Part shown: one piece after another, positions 33,864 through 44,400 of the stretch
Layout of the letters: each line of letters starts with the position of its first letter
Numbering within the stretch: the stretch's first letter is position 1
Source of the DNA: Betaproteobacteria bacterium
GTDB taxonomy: Bacteria; Pseudomonadota; Gammaproteobacteria; Burkholderiales; Rhodocyclaceae
Assembly (NCBI GenBank): GCA_016705475.1
Contig: JADIYD010000009.1
Coordinates: 186,001-250,000 of the forward strand
Length of the DNA: 64,000 nucleotides
Direction of reading: 5' to 3'
Notes under the pieces: generated by a model
What the model saw: only the letters and a program-made list of their open reading frames with translations
What the model was told of the DNA's origin: nothing
Database searches by the model: none
Made by a program: the position numbers and the translations under genes

Positions 33864-36662
33864 ATGGCTGATTTCAAAGATACCCTGAACCTGCCGGATA
33901 CGGCCTTCCCGATGCGCGGCGATCTGCCCAAGCGCGAACCGCAATGGGTCGCCCTGTGGCAGGAAAAGAAGCTTTACCAGCGCATTCGCGAGATCAGCGC
34001 CGGGCGCCCGCGTTTCGTGCTGCACGACGGCCCACCCTATGCCAATGGCGACATCCATATTGGTCACGCGGTCAACAAGGTTTTGAAGGACATCATCGTC
34101 CGTTCCAAAACGCTCTCCGGTTTCGACGCGCCCTACGTGCCGGGCTGGGATTGCCATGGCCTGCCCATCGAGCATCAGATCGAAAAGCTGCACGGCAAGA
34201 ATATTCCCGCCGACAAGGTTCGTGAATTGTCGCGTGCCTACGCGGCCGAGCAGGTTGAGCGCCAGAAGAAGGACTTCATCCGCCTCGGCGTGCTGGGTGA
34301 CTGGGGCAATCCCTATCTGACGATGAATTTCTCGGCTGAGGCCGGTGAGATCCGCGCCTTGGGCAAGATTCTCGAACAGGGTTACCTGTACCAAGGGCTG
34401 AAGCCGGTCAACTGGTGTCTGGACTGCGGTTCGGCGCTGGCCGAAGCAGAGGTGGAATATGAAGACAAGAACTCGCCGGCGATCGATGTGGCCTTCGAAG
34501 TGCATGAGAATCATGCCGAAAAATTGGCTCACGCCTTCGGCCTGACCCATCTGCGTGGCCCTGCTTTCGCGGTGATCTGGACAACGACCCCGTGGACGCT
34601 GCCGGCCAACGAGGCAGTCAGCGTACATCCCGAGTTGCATTACGACCTCTACGAAACCGCCAAGGGCTCGCTGATCCTGGTGCATGAACTGGCGGAGGCT
34701 TGCCTGCAGCGTTACGGCCTGAAGGCTGAAATCGTCGCTTCCTGCAAAGGTGAGAAGCTCGACCAGATCCTGTTGAAACACCCGTTCCAGCAGCGCGATG
34801 TGGCGATCATCTGCGGTACGCACGTGACGACCGAGGCCGGTACCGGCCTGGTGCACACCGCGCCGGCGCATGGCGTTGACGACTACAACATCGGCAAGAA
34901 ATATGGCCTGCCGGTGAACAACCCGGTTGGCAACGATGGGCGTTTCATCAGCACGACGCCGGCGCTGTCGGTCGGCGAACTGGCCGGCAAGACGGTCTGG
35001 GAAGCCAACCCGCTGGTGCTGCAGGAACTGGAATCCTGCGGTCGACTGCTCAAAAACGAGAAAATCAAACACAGCTACCCGCACTGCTGGCGCCACAAGA
35101 CGCCGATCATTTTCCGCGCCACGACGCAATGGTTCATCGGCATGGACAACAAGACCAGCGAAGATGCCTCGACCCTGCGCTGGATCGCCGAGCGCGCCGT
35201 CGATGAAACGCAGTTCTTCCCGGCCTGGGGCCGCGCCCGTCTGGAAGGCATGATGAAGACTCGCCCCGATTGGTGCGTCTCACGTCAGCGCAACTGGGGC
35301 GTGCCGATTCCGTTTTTCCTGCACAAGGAAACCGGCAAGCCGCATCCGCGTACCGCTGAGTTGATCGAGCAGGTGGCGCTGCGTGTCGAGAAGGCAGGCA
35401 TCGAAGCCTGGTTCAGCCTTGACGCAGCCGAGTTGTTGGGCCCCGAGGCTGACCAGTACGTCAAGATGAAGGACACGCTGGACGTCTGGTTCGACTCCGG
35501 GACGACGCACTGGCATGTCATGCGCGGTTCGCACGCTGCCGAACACACCTATCCGGCTGACCTCTACCTCGAAGGCTCCGACCAGCATCGCGGCTGGTTC
35601 CAGTCCTCGCTGCTTTCCGGTTGCGCCATCGATGGCCGTGCGCCGTACAAGGCGCTGCTGACCCACGGTTTTGTGGTCGATGGCAAGGGTCACAAGATGT
35701 CCAAGTCAAAGGGCAACGTCATTGCGCCGCAGACGGTTTCCGACAAGATGGGCGCCGACATCCTGCGCCTGTGGACGGCCTCGACCGATTACTCGGGCGA
35801 GCTGACCATTTCCGACGAAATCCTCAAGCGTGTGGTCGAAGGCTACCGCCGCATCCGCAACACGCTGCGCTTCCTGCTCGCCAATGTGTCCGATTTCGAC
35901 GCCAAAGCCGACATGCTGCCGGTCGATCAGTGGCTGGAAATCGACCGCTACGCGCTGGCTCTGACCCGTGAATTGCAGGATGGCTGCCGCGCCGACTACG
36001 ATAAATATGAATTTCACCGGGTGGTCCAGGCCCTACAGACCTTCTGCTCCGAGGACCTCGGCGGTTTCTACCTCGATATTCTGAAGGACCGCCTGTACAC
36101 GACGGCCCCCAAGTCGGTGGCCCGCCGTTCGGCTCAGTCCGCGCTGTGGCACATCACGCAGGCCTTCGTTCGTCTGCTGGCGCCGATCACCGCCTTCACG
36201 GCCGAAGAAGTCTGGCAGGTGCTGACTGGCAAGGCCGAGGACTCGGTGATGTTCCAACAATGGCACGATCTACCGGCGCAGGCCGGCGAGGGTGATCTGC
36301 TCGCCAAGTGGGCGCTGATCCGCACGGTGCGTGCCGACGTGACCAAGGCGCTCGAAGCCCAGCGCGAAACAGGCAAGATCGGTTCAGCATTGCAAGCCGC
36401 AGTCGAAATCCATTGCGCCGGCGAAAAATTCGACGCGCTGGCCTCGCTCGACGACGATTTGAAATTTGTGCTGATTTGCTCGTCGACCGTGGCAATCTGC
36501 GACGAGAACGAGCAAGTCATCGCTACGCCGCTCGAGCACGCCAAATGCGAACGCTGCTGGCACGTCCGCGACGATGTCGGCGCCCATGCCGACCATCCTG
36601 GGCTGTGTGGTCGCTGCGTCAGCAACCTGCATGGTGCAGGCGAGGCGCGCGCGCATGCCTAA
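33864..36662 (+). CDS. ileS: Isoleucine--tRNA ligase
   Basis: Class I synthetase that charges tRNA-Ile, with an editing domain for misactivated valine. It has 932 residues. HIGH is at 65-68 (ANGDIHIGHAVNK) and KMSKS at 611-615. The editing region includes WTTTPWTLPANEAVSVH. The C-terminal zinc ribbon is CERCWHVR followed by CGRCVSNL. Length and motif spacing match the bacterial short type. It overlaps lspA by 8 nt. Confidence 0.98.
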   Translation: MADFKDTLNLPDTAFPMRGDLPKREPQWVALWQEKKLYQRIREISAGRPRFVLHDGPPYANGDIHIGHAVNKVLKDIIVRSKTLSGFDAPYVPGWDCHGLPIEHQIEKLHGKNIPADKVRELSRAYAAEQVERQKKDFIRLGVLGDWGNPYLTMNFSAEAGEIRALGKILEQGYLYQGLKPVNWCLDCGSALAEAEVEYEDKNSPAIDVAFEVHENHAEKLAHAFGLTHLRGPAFAVIWTTTPWTLPANEAVSVHPELHYDLYETAKGSLILVHELAEACLQRYGLKAEIVASCKGEKLDQILLKHPFQQRDVAIICGTHVTTEAGTGLVHTAPAHGVDDYNIGKKYGLPVNNPVGNDGRFISTTPALSVGELAGKTVWEANPLVLQELESCGRLLKNEKIKHSYPHCWRHKTPIIFRATTQWFIGMDNKTSEDASTLRWIAERAVDETQFFPAWGRARLEGMMKTRPDWCVSRQRNWGVPIPFFLHKETGKPHPRTAELIEQVALRVEKAGIEAWFSLDAAELLGPEADQYVKMKDTLDVWFDSGTTHWHVMRGSHAAEHTYPADLYLEGSDQHRGWFQSSLLSGCAIDGRAPYKALLTHGFVVDGKGHKMSKSKGNVIAPQTVSDKMGADILRLWTASTDYSGELTISDEILKRVVEGYRRIRNTLRFLLANVSDFDAKADMLPVDQWLEIDRYALALTRELQDGCRADYDKYEFHRVVQALQTFCSEDLGGFYLDILKDRLYTTAPKSVARRSAQSALWHITQAFVRLLAPITAFTAEEVWQVLTGKAEDSVMFQQWHDLPAQAGEGDLLAKWALIRTVRADVTKALEAQRETGKIGSALQAAVEIHCAGEKFDALASLDDDLKFVLICSSTVAICDENEQVIATPLEHAKCERCWHVRDDVGAHADHPGLCGRCVSNLHGAGEARAHA

Positions 36663-37134
36663 TGTTGGGCGCTGGTACGCGCTGGCCGGACTGGTTGTCG
36701 TACTCGACCAGCTCAGCAAGTGGGTGGTGCTCGAGAACATCCACTACGGCGAAACGATCTACGTCGCGCCATTCTGGAATTGGGTGCTGGCGTTCAATCC
36801 CGGTGCTGCGTTCAGCCTTCTGGCCGACCAGCCAGGCTGGCAACGCTGGTTCTTTACCGTACTGGCGCTCGGCATTTCCGGCTGGATCGCCTTCATGCTC
36901 CGTCAGCATCCGCAGCAAAAACTGCTCTCGCTGGCCCTGTCGCTGGTCATGGGAGGTGCGCTGGGTAACGTGATCGACCGGGTTCGTTTCGGTGCTGTGG
37001 TCGATTTTGTTCAATGGCACGTCGCCGGCTACTACTGGCCGGCTTTCAACGTCGCCGATTCCGCCATCACCATCGGCGCCGTTTTACTCGTTATCGAGCA
37101 GTTGACCGCAACCAACAAAAAAGAGAATTCCTGA
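36655..37134 (+). CDS. lspA: Lipoprotein signal peptidase
   Basis: Inner-membrane aspartic protease that removes signal peptides from prolipoproteins after diacylglyceryl transfer. From ATG 36655 it has 159 residues with four membrane helices. The catalytic aspartates lie in GGALGNVIDRVRFGAVVDF and in FNVADSAITIG, both family-standard. Its start overlaps the end of ileS and its stop overlaps fkpB as TGATG, so the series is translationally coupled. Confidence 0.96.
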   Translation: MPNVGRWYALAGLVVVLDQLSKWVVLENIHYGETIYVAPFWNWVLAFNPGAAFSLLADQPGWQRWFFTVLALGISGWIAFMLRQHPQQKLLSLALSLVMGGALGNVIDRVRFGAVVDFVQWHVAGYYWPAFNVADSAITIGAVLLVIEQLTATNKKENS

Positions 37135-37565
37135 TGACCGCAACCGTCCGCTCCGACAGCTTTTTGACCCTTCACTACCGAATTACGACGGTGGATGGCG
37201 AAGAGTTTCTCTCCACCTTCGACATGAGCCCGGCCACCCTGCAAATGAGCAGCGGCCAACTGGCCGAGAACCTTGAATCGGTGCTGATCGGCCTGCCGGC
37301 GCATGAGCGATTTGTCTTTGAACTGGAGCCTGCGCAGGGTTTTGGCATGCACAACGACCGCCTCGTCGAACGCATCGCCCGTGCGGGTTTGCCGGCTGAA
37401 ATGGAACTCAAGGAGAATTCCGTCGTCGAATTTACCGCCCCCAACGGTGGCACCTTCGCCGGCTTCCTGCGCGAGCTGGATGCCACCCACGCCCTGTTCG
37501 ACTTCAATCACCCGATGGCCGGAAAAACGATCCGCTTCGAGGTGGAAATCATCGGAATCATGTAA
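37134..37565 (+). CDS. fkpB: FKBP-type peptidyl-prolyl isomerase (SlpA/FkpB)
   Basis: Cytoplasmic FKBP-domain prolyl isomerase and chaperone of the SlyD/SlpA group. It has 143 residues: LTLHYRITTVDGEEFLSTFD and GQLAENLESVLIGLPAHERF form the split FKBP part, with the inserted flap domain (ELEPAQGFGMHNDRLVERI) between. There is no His-rich tail, so it is SlpA-like rather than SlyD. It sits between lspA and ispH with no gaps, the usual position for fkpB. Confidence 0.92.
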   Translation: MTATVRSDSFLTLHYRITTVDGEEFLSTFDMSPATLQMSSGQLAENLESVLIGLPAHERFVFELEPAQGFGMHNDRLVERIARAGLPAEMELKENSVVEFTAPNGGTFAGFLRELDATHALFDFNHPMAGKTIRFEVEIIGIM

Positions 37566-38486
37566 ATGCAAGTCATCCTCGCCAATCCCCGCGGCTTTTG
37601 TGCCGGTGTCGAACGCGCCATCGCCATTGTCGAGCGCGCCCTCGAAAAATTCGGCGCGCCGATCTATGTTCGCCACGAAGTCGTGCACAACAAATTCGTC
37701 TGTGATGACCTTCGCGCCAAGGGGGCTGTCTTCATCGAGGAGCTGAGCGAGGTTCCGTCAGGCAGCACGGTCATTTTTAGTGCCCACGGCGTTTCCCAGG
37801 CTGTTCGTAGCGAAGCCGAACAGCGCGGCCTGAAAGTCTTTGACGCCACCTGCCCACTGGTCACCAAAGTGCACGTCGAGGTCGGCAAGATGCGCAACCA
37901 GACCCGCGAAGTCGTCATGATCGGCCACAAGGGCCATCCGGAGGTCGAAGGGACGATGGGGCAGAGCAACGGGGGAATGTATCTGGTCGAAACGGCTGAG
38001 GATGTTGCCAGTCTGGAGGTCGAAAATCCGGAAAACCTCTCCTTCGTCACCCAGACGACGCTGTCCGTCGATGATGCAACCATCGTGATTGATGCCCTTA
38101 AGGGGCGGTTCCCGGAGATACAGGGGCCAAAGAAGGACGATATCTGCTACGCCACGCAGAACCGCCAGGATGCCGTTAAAGCGTTGGCTGAACAGTGCGA
38201 TCTGGTGATCGTCGTAGGTAGCCAGAACAGCTCGAACTCCAAGCGTCTGAAAGAGGTTGCAGCTGGGCGTGGAGTTGAATCCTACCTTGTCGATAGCGCG
38301 GCTGAAATTGATGCAGTGTGGCTAGTTGGAAAGCAGCGGATTGGCATCTCTGCCGGGGCATCTGCTCCTGAAATATTGGTGGAGCAGGTAATTGCGCGAA
38401 TCCAGGCCTCGTCGCAGGCTCAGGTTACCAACCTGCTTACGGCTGAGGAGTCAGTTTCATTTCCGCTGCCGCGCGAACTGGCCTGA
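37566..38486 (+). CDS. ispH: 4-hydroxy-3-methylbut-2-enyl diphosphate reductase
   Basis: Last enzyme of the MEP pathway, giving isopentenyl and dimethylallyl diphosphate. The 306-residue protein has the three conserved cluster cysteines: C12 in NPRGFCAGVERA, one in FDATCPLVTKVH and one in DICYATQNRQ. The substrate-binding NSSNSKRLKEVA and ISAGASAPE segments are also present. The ATG follows the fkpB stop directly. With dxs and ispA, it is the third isoprenoid gene of the window. Confidence 0.96.
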   Translation: MQVILANPRGFCAGVERAIAIVERALEKFGAPIYVRHEVVHNKFVCDDLRAKGAVFIEELSEVPSGSTVIFSAHGVSQAVRSEAEQRGLKVFDATCPLVTKVHVEVGKMRNQTREVVMIGHKGHPEVEGTMGQSNGGMYLVETAEDVASLEVENPENLSFVTQTTLSVDDATIVIDALKGRFPEIQGPKKDDICYATQNRQDAVKALAEQCDLVIVVGSQNSSNSKRLKEVAAGRGVESYLVDSAAEIDAVWLVGKQRIGISAGASAPEILVEQVIARIQASSQAQVTNLLTAEESVSFPLPRELA

Positions 38487-38798
38487 TCGGGGGGCTTCTC
38501 GAAGTGCAGTTGAAGGGGCGGGCAGGATACTTCTTTAATGCATGTCAGAAGTGCCTATGAACATCGACGGGTGATTTCTGTTGGGAAGGGCAGTGGTTCA
38601 GCCCTTGTCTATCAAAAGACGATTCGCGCCGGTTGCTGCAAGCGGGGGGCTGCCTCAGTTTTTTGTTTGCCTTCCATTTTGTGTTCGGATAGTCGGATTT
38701 CGACCGGTCGTCGGTCGAATAGGCTCACTCATCGCGAATAGCTAGTGCGGCAAAGGAGATTTGGTATTCTGTAAATCAGGGTATCTTGGGGTCTTGAA
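38487..38798 (+). other. 312-bp intergenic region before the minor-pilin operon
   Basis: No convincing gene; a 67-codon open frame at 38538 has no recognisable features. An exact inverted repeat, TTCGACCG (38699-38706) and CGGTCGAA (38712-38719) with a GTCGT loop, lies about 80 bp before fimT and could be an operator. A weaker hairpin, AAGGGC with GCCCTT, is near 38585-38610. No clear sigma-54 site (TGGC-N8-TTGC type) was seen, and no clear ispH terminator. Confidence 0.5.
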
Positions 38799-39326
38799 AT
38801 GACGTGTACGAAATCGGGATCAGGTGGCTTCACCATAATCGAGGCGGTAGTCACGATTGCCATACTTGCCATACTGACGGCTATCGCCGTGCCCAGCATG
38901 ACGGCGCTAATATCCGGCAATCGCCTGAGCAGTAGCGCTAACGAGACACTCTCTGCCATGATGCTGGCCCGCTCAGAGGCGCTGCGGTCATCCCGGCGGG
39001 TTGTGGTCTGCAAGAGTAGTGACTCATCGAGCTGCAGCGCCGGTGCAACTTGGGCCGACGGTTGGATTGTTTTCGTTGATGAAGATTCCAGCGGTTCGCG
39101 CAATGGGACGGAAACGGTTTTACGCGCTGGCGCTGCTGCCAAAGGCGTTTCTGTGTCAGGTGAGGCCGGGCTTGAGAATGCTGTAATTTTCACGCCCCGT
39201 GGATCACTTACCGTTACCGGCGGGTCGCCCAAGATCGTTTTGGGTGTTTCGGGCCTTGCGCAGCGTGAGCTGCAATTTACGCCTACGGGGCGGGTCAGTG
39301 TCGTTGTTGGAGGTGTTTATCCATGA
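38799..39326 (+). CDS. fimT: Type IV minor pilin, GspH/FimT family
   Basis: Minor pseudopilin of 175 residues. A short leader (TCTKSGSGG) ends at the prepilin peptidase site G/FTIIEAVVTIAILAILTAIA, with the glutamate at +5 of the mature protein and a hydrophobic helix after it. The rest is the FimT/GspH globular domain (ANETLSAMMLARSEALRS, then VVVCKSSDSSSC). It is the first gene of fimT-pilV-pilW-pilX-pilY1-pilE and overlaps pilV by ATGA. G+C drops visibly from here to about 47.5 kb. Confidence 0.88.
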   Translation: MTCTKSGSGGFTIIEAVVTIAILAILTAIAVPSMTALISGNRLSSSANETLSAMMLARSEALRSSRRVVVCKSSDSSSCSAGATWADGWIVFVDEDSSGSRNGTETVLRAGAAAKGVSVSGEAGLENAVIFTPRGSLTVTGGSPKIVLGVSGLAQRELQFTPTGRVSVVVGGVYP

Positions 39327-39778
39327 CATCCACGTTGTTGAGACAGCGCGGGCTTTCCTTGGTTGAAACAATGGTCACGCTGGTTATTCTGGCGTTCGGC
39401 TTGCTTGGTCTGGCTGGATTGCAAACGGTCAGCCTCAAGAACAACCAGGCCTCGCAAATGAGAGCGCAGGCAACAATGTATGGCTACGACATCATTGACC
39501 GAATGCGCTCGAATTGCGGTGCCGCGCATGCTGGTTCGTACAATATTTCGTTGTCTGCATCCACTCCAACTGGTTCGGATATGGTTTCGGGAGATATTGC
39601 TGCCTGGCGCAATGGACTGGCGGCTTTGCTTTCAGGTACGGGGTCGGTTGCGGTGGATTCAGCAAATCGTCAAGCTGCCATTGTTGTTCAGTGGGATGAA
39701 AGCCGGGTTTCGGGTGGCTCCAGCACGCATCAGGTTCAGATTAGCGGTGCCTTGCCGCCGTTAACTTCATGCTCCTAA
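39323..39778 (+). CDS. pilV: Type IV minor pilin PilV
   Basis: A 151-residue minor pilin with a class III leader ending at G/LSLVETMVTLVILAFGLL, Glu at +5. The following LAGLQTVSLKNNQASQMRAQ and YDIIDRMRSN match the PilV family. It contributes to the priming complex for type IVa pilus assembly. It overlaps fimT by 4 nt and pilW by 10 nt. Confidence 0.88.
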   Translation: MTSTLLRQRGLSLVETMVTLVILAFGLLGLAGLQTVSLKNNQASQMRAQATMYGYDIIDRMRSNCGAAHAGSYNISLSASTPTGSDMVSGDIAAWRNGLAALLSGTGSVAVDSANRQAAIVVQWDESRVSGGSSTHQVQISGALPPLTSCS

Positions 39779-40848
39779 CGCCCAATATTATGAATAATTC
39801 CAATCTTATTCGCCCTCGATACCAGCTTGGTTTTACGTTGATCGAGTTGATGATCGCAATGGTTCTGAACCTGATTCTTATTGGCGGAATCTTTGTCTTG
39901 TACCGTGGTAGCGGTGAAACGAGTCGCGCCCAGTCAGCGGTAAGCAGTGTTCAGGAAAATTTGCGATTTGCTTTTGAGTATCTTTCGTTTGATGTCCGGA
40001 TGGCTGGATATAACGGGTGCGCGAATGTTCGGGAAGCCAAACCGCAAGTAGTAGCGAGTCCTGTTCCGGCGGGTTACGGTTCAACCGCACCGGCAACCTC
40101 GTCAATGACCGTTCGCGGTTATGGTAATGGGTCAGGATGGACAAATCCGAGTTCCATTGTGCGTGTCAGTGGCACGGATGTCATTACGATCTTTCGTTCG
40201 GCGCCCGACAAGGGCGTGCGTTTGTCCTGCGATTCGCCAGACCCTACGCAGTCCCAGCTATTCGCCGATTCGCTGCCATTCAAGATAGATGATGGTCAGC
40301 TGTTGATGATTACCGATTGCTCAAGGTCGGACGTCTTCAGGTCAACCAGTGCCGTCAATGTTTCAAGTGGCAAGGTCAATATTGTGCACGCCAGCAACAA
40401 AAACACCCAGCCGGCCGGTTCCGCGTGCGCGCCGGGGTCTGGCAAGTTGCCGAACGAGTGCAAGACTGGGAGCTATACCTGCAAGGACGGTGCTCGAATA
40501 TCCGTCATGGAAAGTTGGACGTACTTCGTGGGGACGAATCCGCGCGGGCGGCCCTCTTTGTATCGGGTGAGTGACTCTGGTCCAGCTGTGGTTGTTGAAG
40601 AACTGGTCGAAAACGTACTTGACTTGCAGCTTCGCTATGGCTTGGACACGGATGGGAATGCCCCCTTTGTTGCTGTTTCGTACTCCGATGCTCCGGCGGA
40701 CTGGTCGCAAGTGGTGAGTGTGGAAGCGGTGATCACAGCCCGCAGCGAGCAGGAGTACCGTCTGAATTCGGCAAACTCATCCGGTTCACCAGTCACCTAT
40801 GAGCAGTCTCAGACGTTCCTGATTGGTTTGAGAAATTTGGTGCAATGA
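39769..40848 (+). CDS. pilW: Type IV minor pilin PilW
   Basis: A 359-residue large minor pilin. The leader ends in YQLG/FTLIELMIAMVLNLILIGG, and the body contains the PilW-like AQSAVSSVQENLRFAFEYLS and FDVRMAGYNGCAN. Size and order agree with PilW of the fimU-pilVWXY1E type cluster. The ATG at 39769 overlaps the end of pilV; an in-frame ATG at 39790 is an alternative. Neither has a good ribosome-binding site, consistent with translational coupling. Confidence 0.88.
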   Translation: MLLTPNIMNNSNLIRPRYQLGFTLIELMIAMVLNLILIGGIFVLYRGSGETSRAQSAVSSVQENLRFAFEYLSFDVRMAGYNGCANVREAKPQVVASPVPAGYGSTAPATSSMTVRGYGNGSGWTNPSSIVRVSGTDVITIFRSAPDKGVRLSCDSPDPTQSQLFADSLPFKIDDGQLLMITDCSRSDVFRSTSAVNVSSGKVNIVHASNKNTQPAGSACAPGSGKLPNECKTGSYTCKDGARISVMESWTYFVGTNPRGRPSLYRVSDSGPAVVVEELVENVLDLQLRYGLDTDGNAPFVAVSYSDAPADWSQVVSVEAVITARSEQEYRLNSANSSGSPVTYEQSQTFLIGLRNLVQ

Positions 40849-41408
40849 TGAAACGATACCCATCATGCTTCGCAGTCGTACCAAGACGCCAGGGCGGTTT
40901 TGTTCTTATTCTCGGCATGGTGTTTCTGGTCGTGCTGACCTTGTTAGGAGTCTCGAATATGCGCGTCAGTATCATGGAGGAGCGCATGACCGGAGGGTTC
41001 AATGACCGGGCAAACCTGGCTTTCGAATCGGCAGAATTGGCGCTCCGTGAGGCGGAGCAATACCTGAATGGAGTCGTTGTTGGCCCGTTTGATAGCTCCC
41101 AGGCCGGATTGCATGCTGTCATAGCGAATGGCGATGACTACAACTTCTGGAAAGGTTCCGCGTGTTCCGCTACTGCGTTTGACTGGACAGCGGGGGCGTG
41201 TAGTTATGTGACGTCCACCAAGCAACTTTCCCATACCGCGGCTCCGCCACGCTATGTCATTGAGCAATATGCGGATGCCGTTGTGTCCGGAGGCAGTATG
41301 CGCGCAGGCCAGCCCAAGCAGGTGAGCAAGGTATATCGAATTACTGCACGGGGCGTAGGCGGCCAAATGTCCACAGCAGTAATTTTGCAGACCACCTACA
41401 AGCGCTGA
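40845..41408 (+). CDS. pilX: Type IV minor pilin PilX
   Basis: A 187-residue PilX-type protein. The N-terminal segment GGFVLILGMVFLVVLTLLGV carries a Gly-Gly/Phe leader site but lacks the usual Glu at +5, as is common for PilX. Then comes the conserved SIMEERMTGGFNDRANLAFE with AELALREAEQYL. It overlaps pilW as ATGATG and is followed 39 nt later by pilY1. Confidence 0.86.
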   Translation: MMKRYPSCFAVVPRRQGGFVLILGMVFLVVLTLLGVSNMRVSIMEERMTGGFNDRANLAFESAELALREAEQYLNGVVVGPFDSSQAGLHAVIANGDDYNFWKGSACSATAFDWTAGACSYVTSTKQLSHTAAPPRYVIEQYADAVVSGGSMRAGQPKQVSKVYRITARGVGGQMSTAVILQTTYKR

Positions 41409-41447
41409 GAAGTTCAGTAAACGCAACAGCACTATAGCGAGATCGCC

Positions 41448-44400
41448 ATGAACCAAATTAAATCCCGTACCTTGGCCCTGGTGTCGACCGTGTTGTTCGC
41501 GCTCGGTTCGATCACGGTTTCCAGCTTGGTGAAAGCGGCCCCGTCCCAGGTGCCCTTGTTCCTTGGTGGCGGGCAACCTCTGGTGCTGCTAACCATGAGC
41601 CGTGACCACAAATTGTATTACGAGTCCTACAACGATGCTTCGGATGTCAATGGTGACGGAATCCTTGATGTTGGATTCAAGCAGGACATCAATTACTACG
41701 GATACTTCGATTCTTACAAGTGCTATGACTGGAGTGGAACCAGCGGGCGTTTTGTGCCTTCATCTGTTACTGCGGATAAAAAATGTACGAGCAAATGGAG
41801 TGGTAGTTTTCTGAATTACCTCACCATGACTCGCATGGACTCGATGCGCAAGGTGTTGTATGGCGGTTATCGGAGTACGGATGGCGATGCGGTTACCGTG
41901 CTTGAACGTTCCTACATTCCTCAGGATGCGCATTCCTGGGGTAAGGAGTACGAAAGCGAAGCACGTGATGGTTACAAAATCACGGATTACACGCCACTTT
42001 CGCAACCGGCTCTTGGAACCCGCCATTTGTTTGCCAACACGACGCTGCTTAGTCCGCCTACGGGAAAGGACGGCCCATTGTTGCGTGTGTTGACCAATTC
42101 TCCATATCGGATTTGGGAATGGGTGTCGATTGAGCGACCGGTTGCAGGAACCAAGTGCGTTCATGGCGGTAGCGGGCCGGATTGCACAGCGACGTCGAGC
42201 GGTTCTTTTGTTACCGTGCCGGCAAGTTCTTCGCACGGCCTGTCCGGGCTAACTCAGTCTAACTATAAGACTACCGGTGCTTCGCCTAACGATGCAGCTG
42301 GATTCGCTACACTTCAAACCACGTACGAAAATACAACTTATAAGTGTGGTTCGCAGGCTGCTTCCACTATCAATGGTTCGGGGAATCCGTTCTCGGGGAC
42401 GAACGGCTGCTCGGATGAGAATTACATGACTATTTTTTCCGGGACGCTTAACGTCGCGGCCGCTGGAACCTACGAATTCTCGGTTGATGGTGACGACGCG
42501 ATTGATTTGACCATCGATGGGGTTGTACAAGTCGGCTGGTACGGCGGTCATGGAAGTTGCAATTGCAATACGAACTCGGTTTCCGTATCTCTCTCCGCAG
42601 GAACGCACACCATCCGTTTCCGGCACCACGAACAGAGCGGTGGGGATGAGTACTATTTGCGCTGGCGGAATTCGGCTACGTCAGCGATGACCGACTACAA
42701 GGTCCGGGTTGAGGTTTGCAATGCGTCGGTTGGACTAGAGTCGGACTGCAAAGGCTATCCAAATGGTTCAGCCACCCCTACTGTCTATCGTCCGACGGGG
42801 CTGCTGCATGAGTTTGGTGAAGACCACACGATGGCTTTCGGATTGTTGTCGGGTTCGTACACCAATAATCTCCAAGGCGGAGTTTTGCGCCGGAACATAA
42901 GCAACTTTGGTACTGAGGTTGATTCTACGACCGGAAAATTCAATACGAGCGTAGATGGAATAGTGAAAACACTGAACGCTTTTGCGATTAGTGGATTTGG
43001 TGGAAACTACGAGTATTCCTGTGGTTGGAAAACCGATGGCCCACTTAATAATGGTAACTGTTCCATGTGGGGGAATCCGGTAGCGGAAATGATGTATGAA
43101 GGTTTGCGCTACTTGGCGGGAAAGAGCGCTGCTACTACTGAGTTCGGATACAGTGGTTCGACAGATGGCGGAATTACGCTTCCCAATGCCAGTTGGCTCA
43201 ACCCTTACCGTTCGACATCTGGTGGCTATGGCTGGTGTTCCAAACCGTTCCAGATGGTTATTTCGGATATCAATCCTTCTTATGACTCGGATCAAGTGCC
43301 GGGGTCAGCGTTTTCCTCGTTCAGCGGGGATTTGACCGGGCTGAATGCCAGTTCTTTTGGTCAGACCATATGGGATGGAGAGGCTGAACCGACCAATGTT
43401 TTTATTGGACAGTCCGGTACAGGCACTGGTTCGTACGATGGTGCGCCGACCGCCAAGACCGTGAGCAGCTTCGGCAACATTCGAGGCTTGGCCCCGGAGG
43501 AGCCGACCAAGCAAGGGTCATACTATGCGGCCAGTGTTGCTTATTATGGCAACATCAACAAAATTACAAATCCCGATGGTCTGTCAGCGACTGAGCTGGC
43601 TTCAAAACAGCAGAACGTGCAGACGTTTTCGGTTGCCTTGGCATCGCCTTTGCCGCGGATTGAAATTCCTATAGCCGCGCTCAACAAGACCATCACGCTG
43701 GTGCCGTTTGCGAAATCGGTGGGCGGTAGTGGCATCTCTGCCACCACAGGGGCTTTCCAGCCTACCAATCAAATAGTGGACTTTTACGTCGATACGATTC
43801 GCAACGTTTCGGGGTTTCCGACCGATGCGGCAGTGAATGGTGGGCGTCCGTATTACAAATTCCGCATCAACTATGAGGATGTGGAGCAGGGGGCGGACCA
43901 CGATATGGATGCCATCGTGGAGTACACCATTTCCTTGGCTGCTGACAATACCGTACTCGTTCAGTTGGATTCGACCTATGCGGCCGGCGGGATTATCCAG
44001 CATATTGGCTACGTCGTTTCCGGTTCGACTACCGATGGAACATATTTGGCTGTGCGGGATTCGGACACGGCAGCGGGATCTGATCCCGATTATTTTCTGG
44101 ATACCCCGAACACACCCAGCGTGGCATTGCCATTAACAAATAGTCGAACATTCACTGCGGGCACTGGTACGTCAGCAACATTTATCAAACATGATCCGCT
44201 CTGGTATGCGGCGAAATGGGGTGGTTTTACCGATATTGCGCAAGAAGTCTCTGGTGCAAAGGTGTACGATAAAAAGCCATTGGCGGTAGCCGAGTGGGAC
44301 CGAAAGTCGACCAACGGCACGCTTACTGCCGATGGCACCCCAGATAACTACTATCTGGTAACCAATGCAGGCACTTTGAAGGATCAACTGCGTGCAGCAT

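Noticed and set aside
33762..35129. 455-codon minus-strand frame
   Set aside because: Antisense to ribF/ileS; no recognisable features.
38538..38741. 67-codon open frame between ispH and fimT
   Set aside because: No ribosome-binding site, hydrophobic segment or family-like sequence; treated as intergenic.
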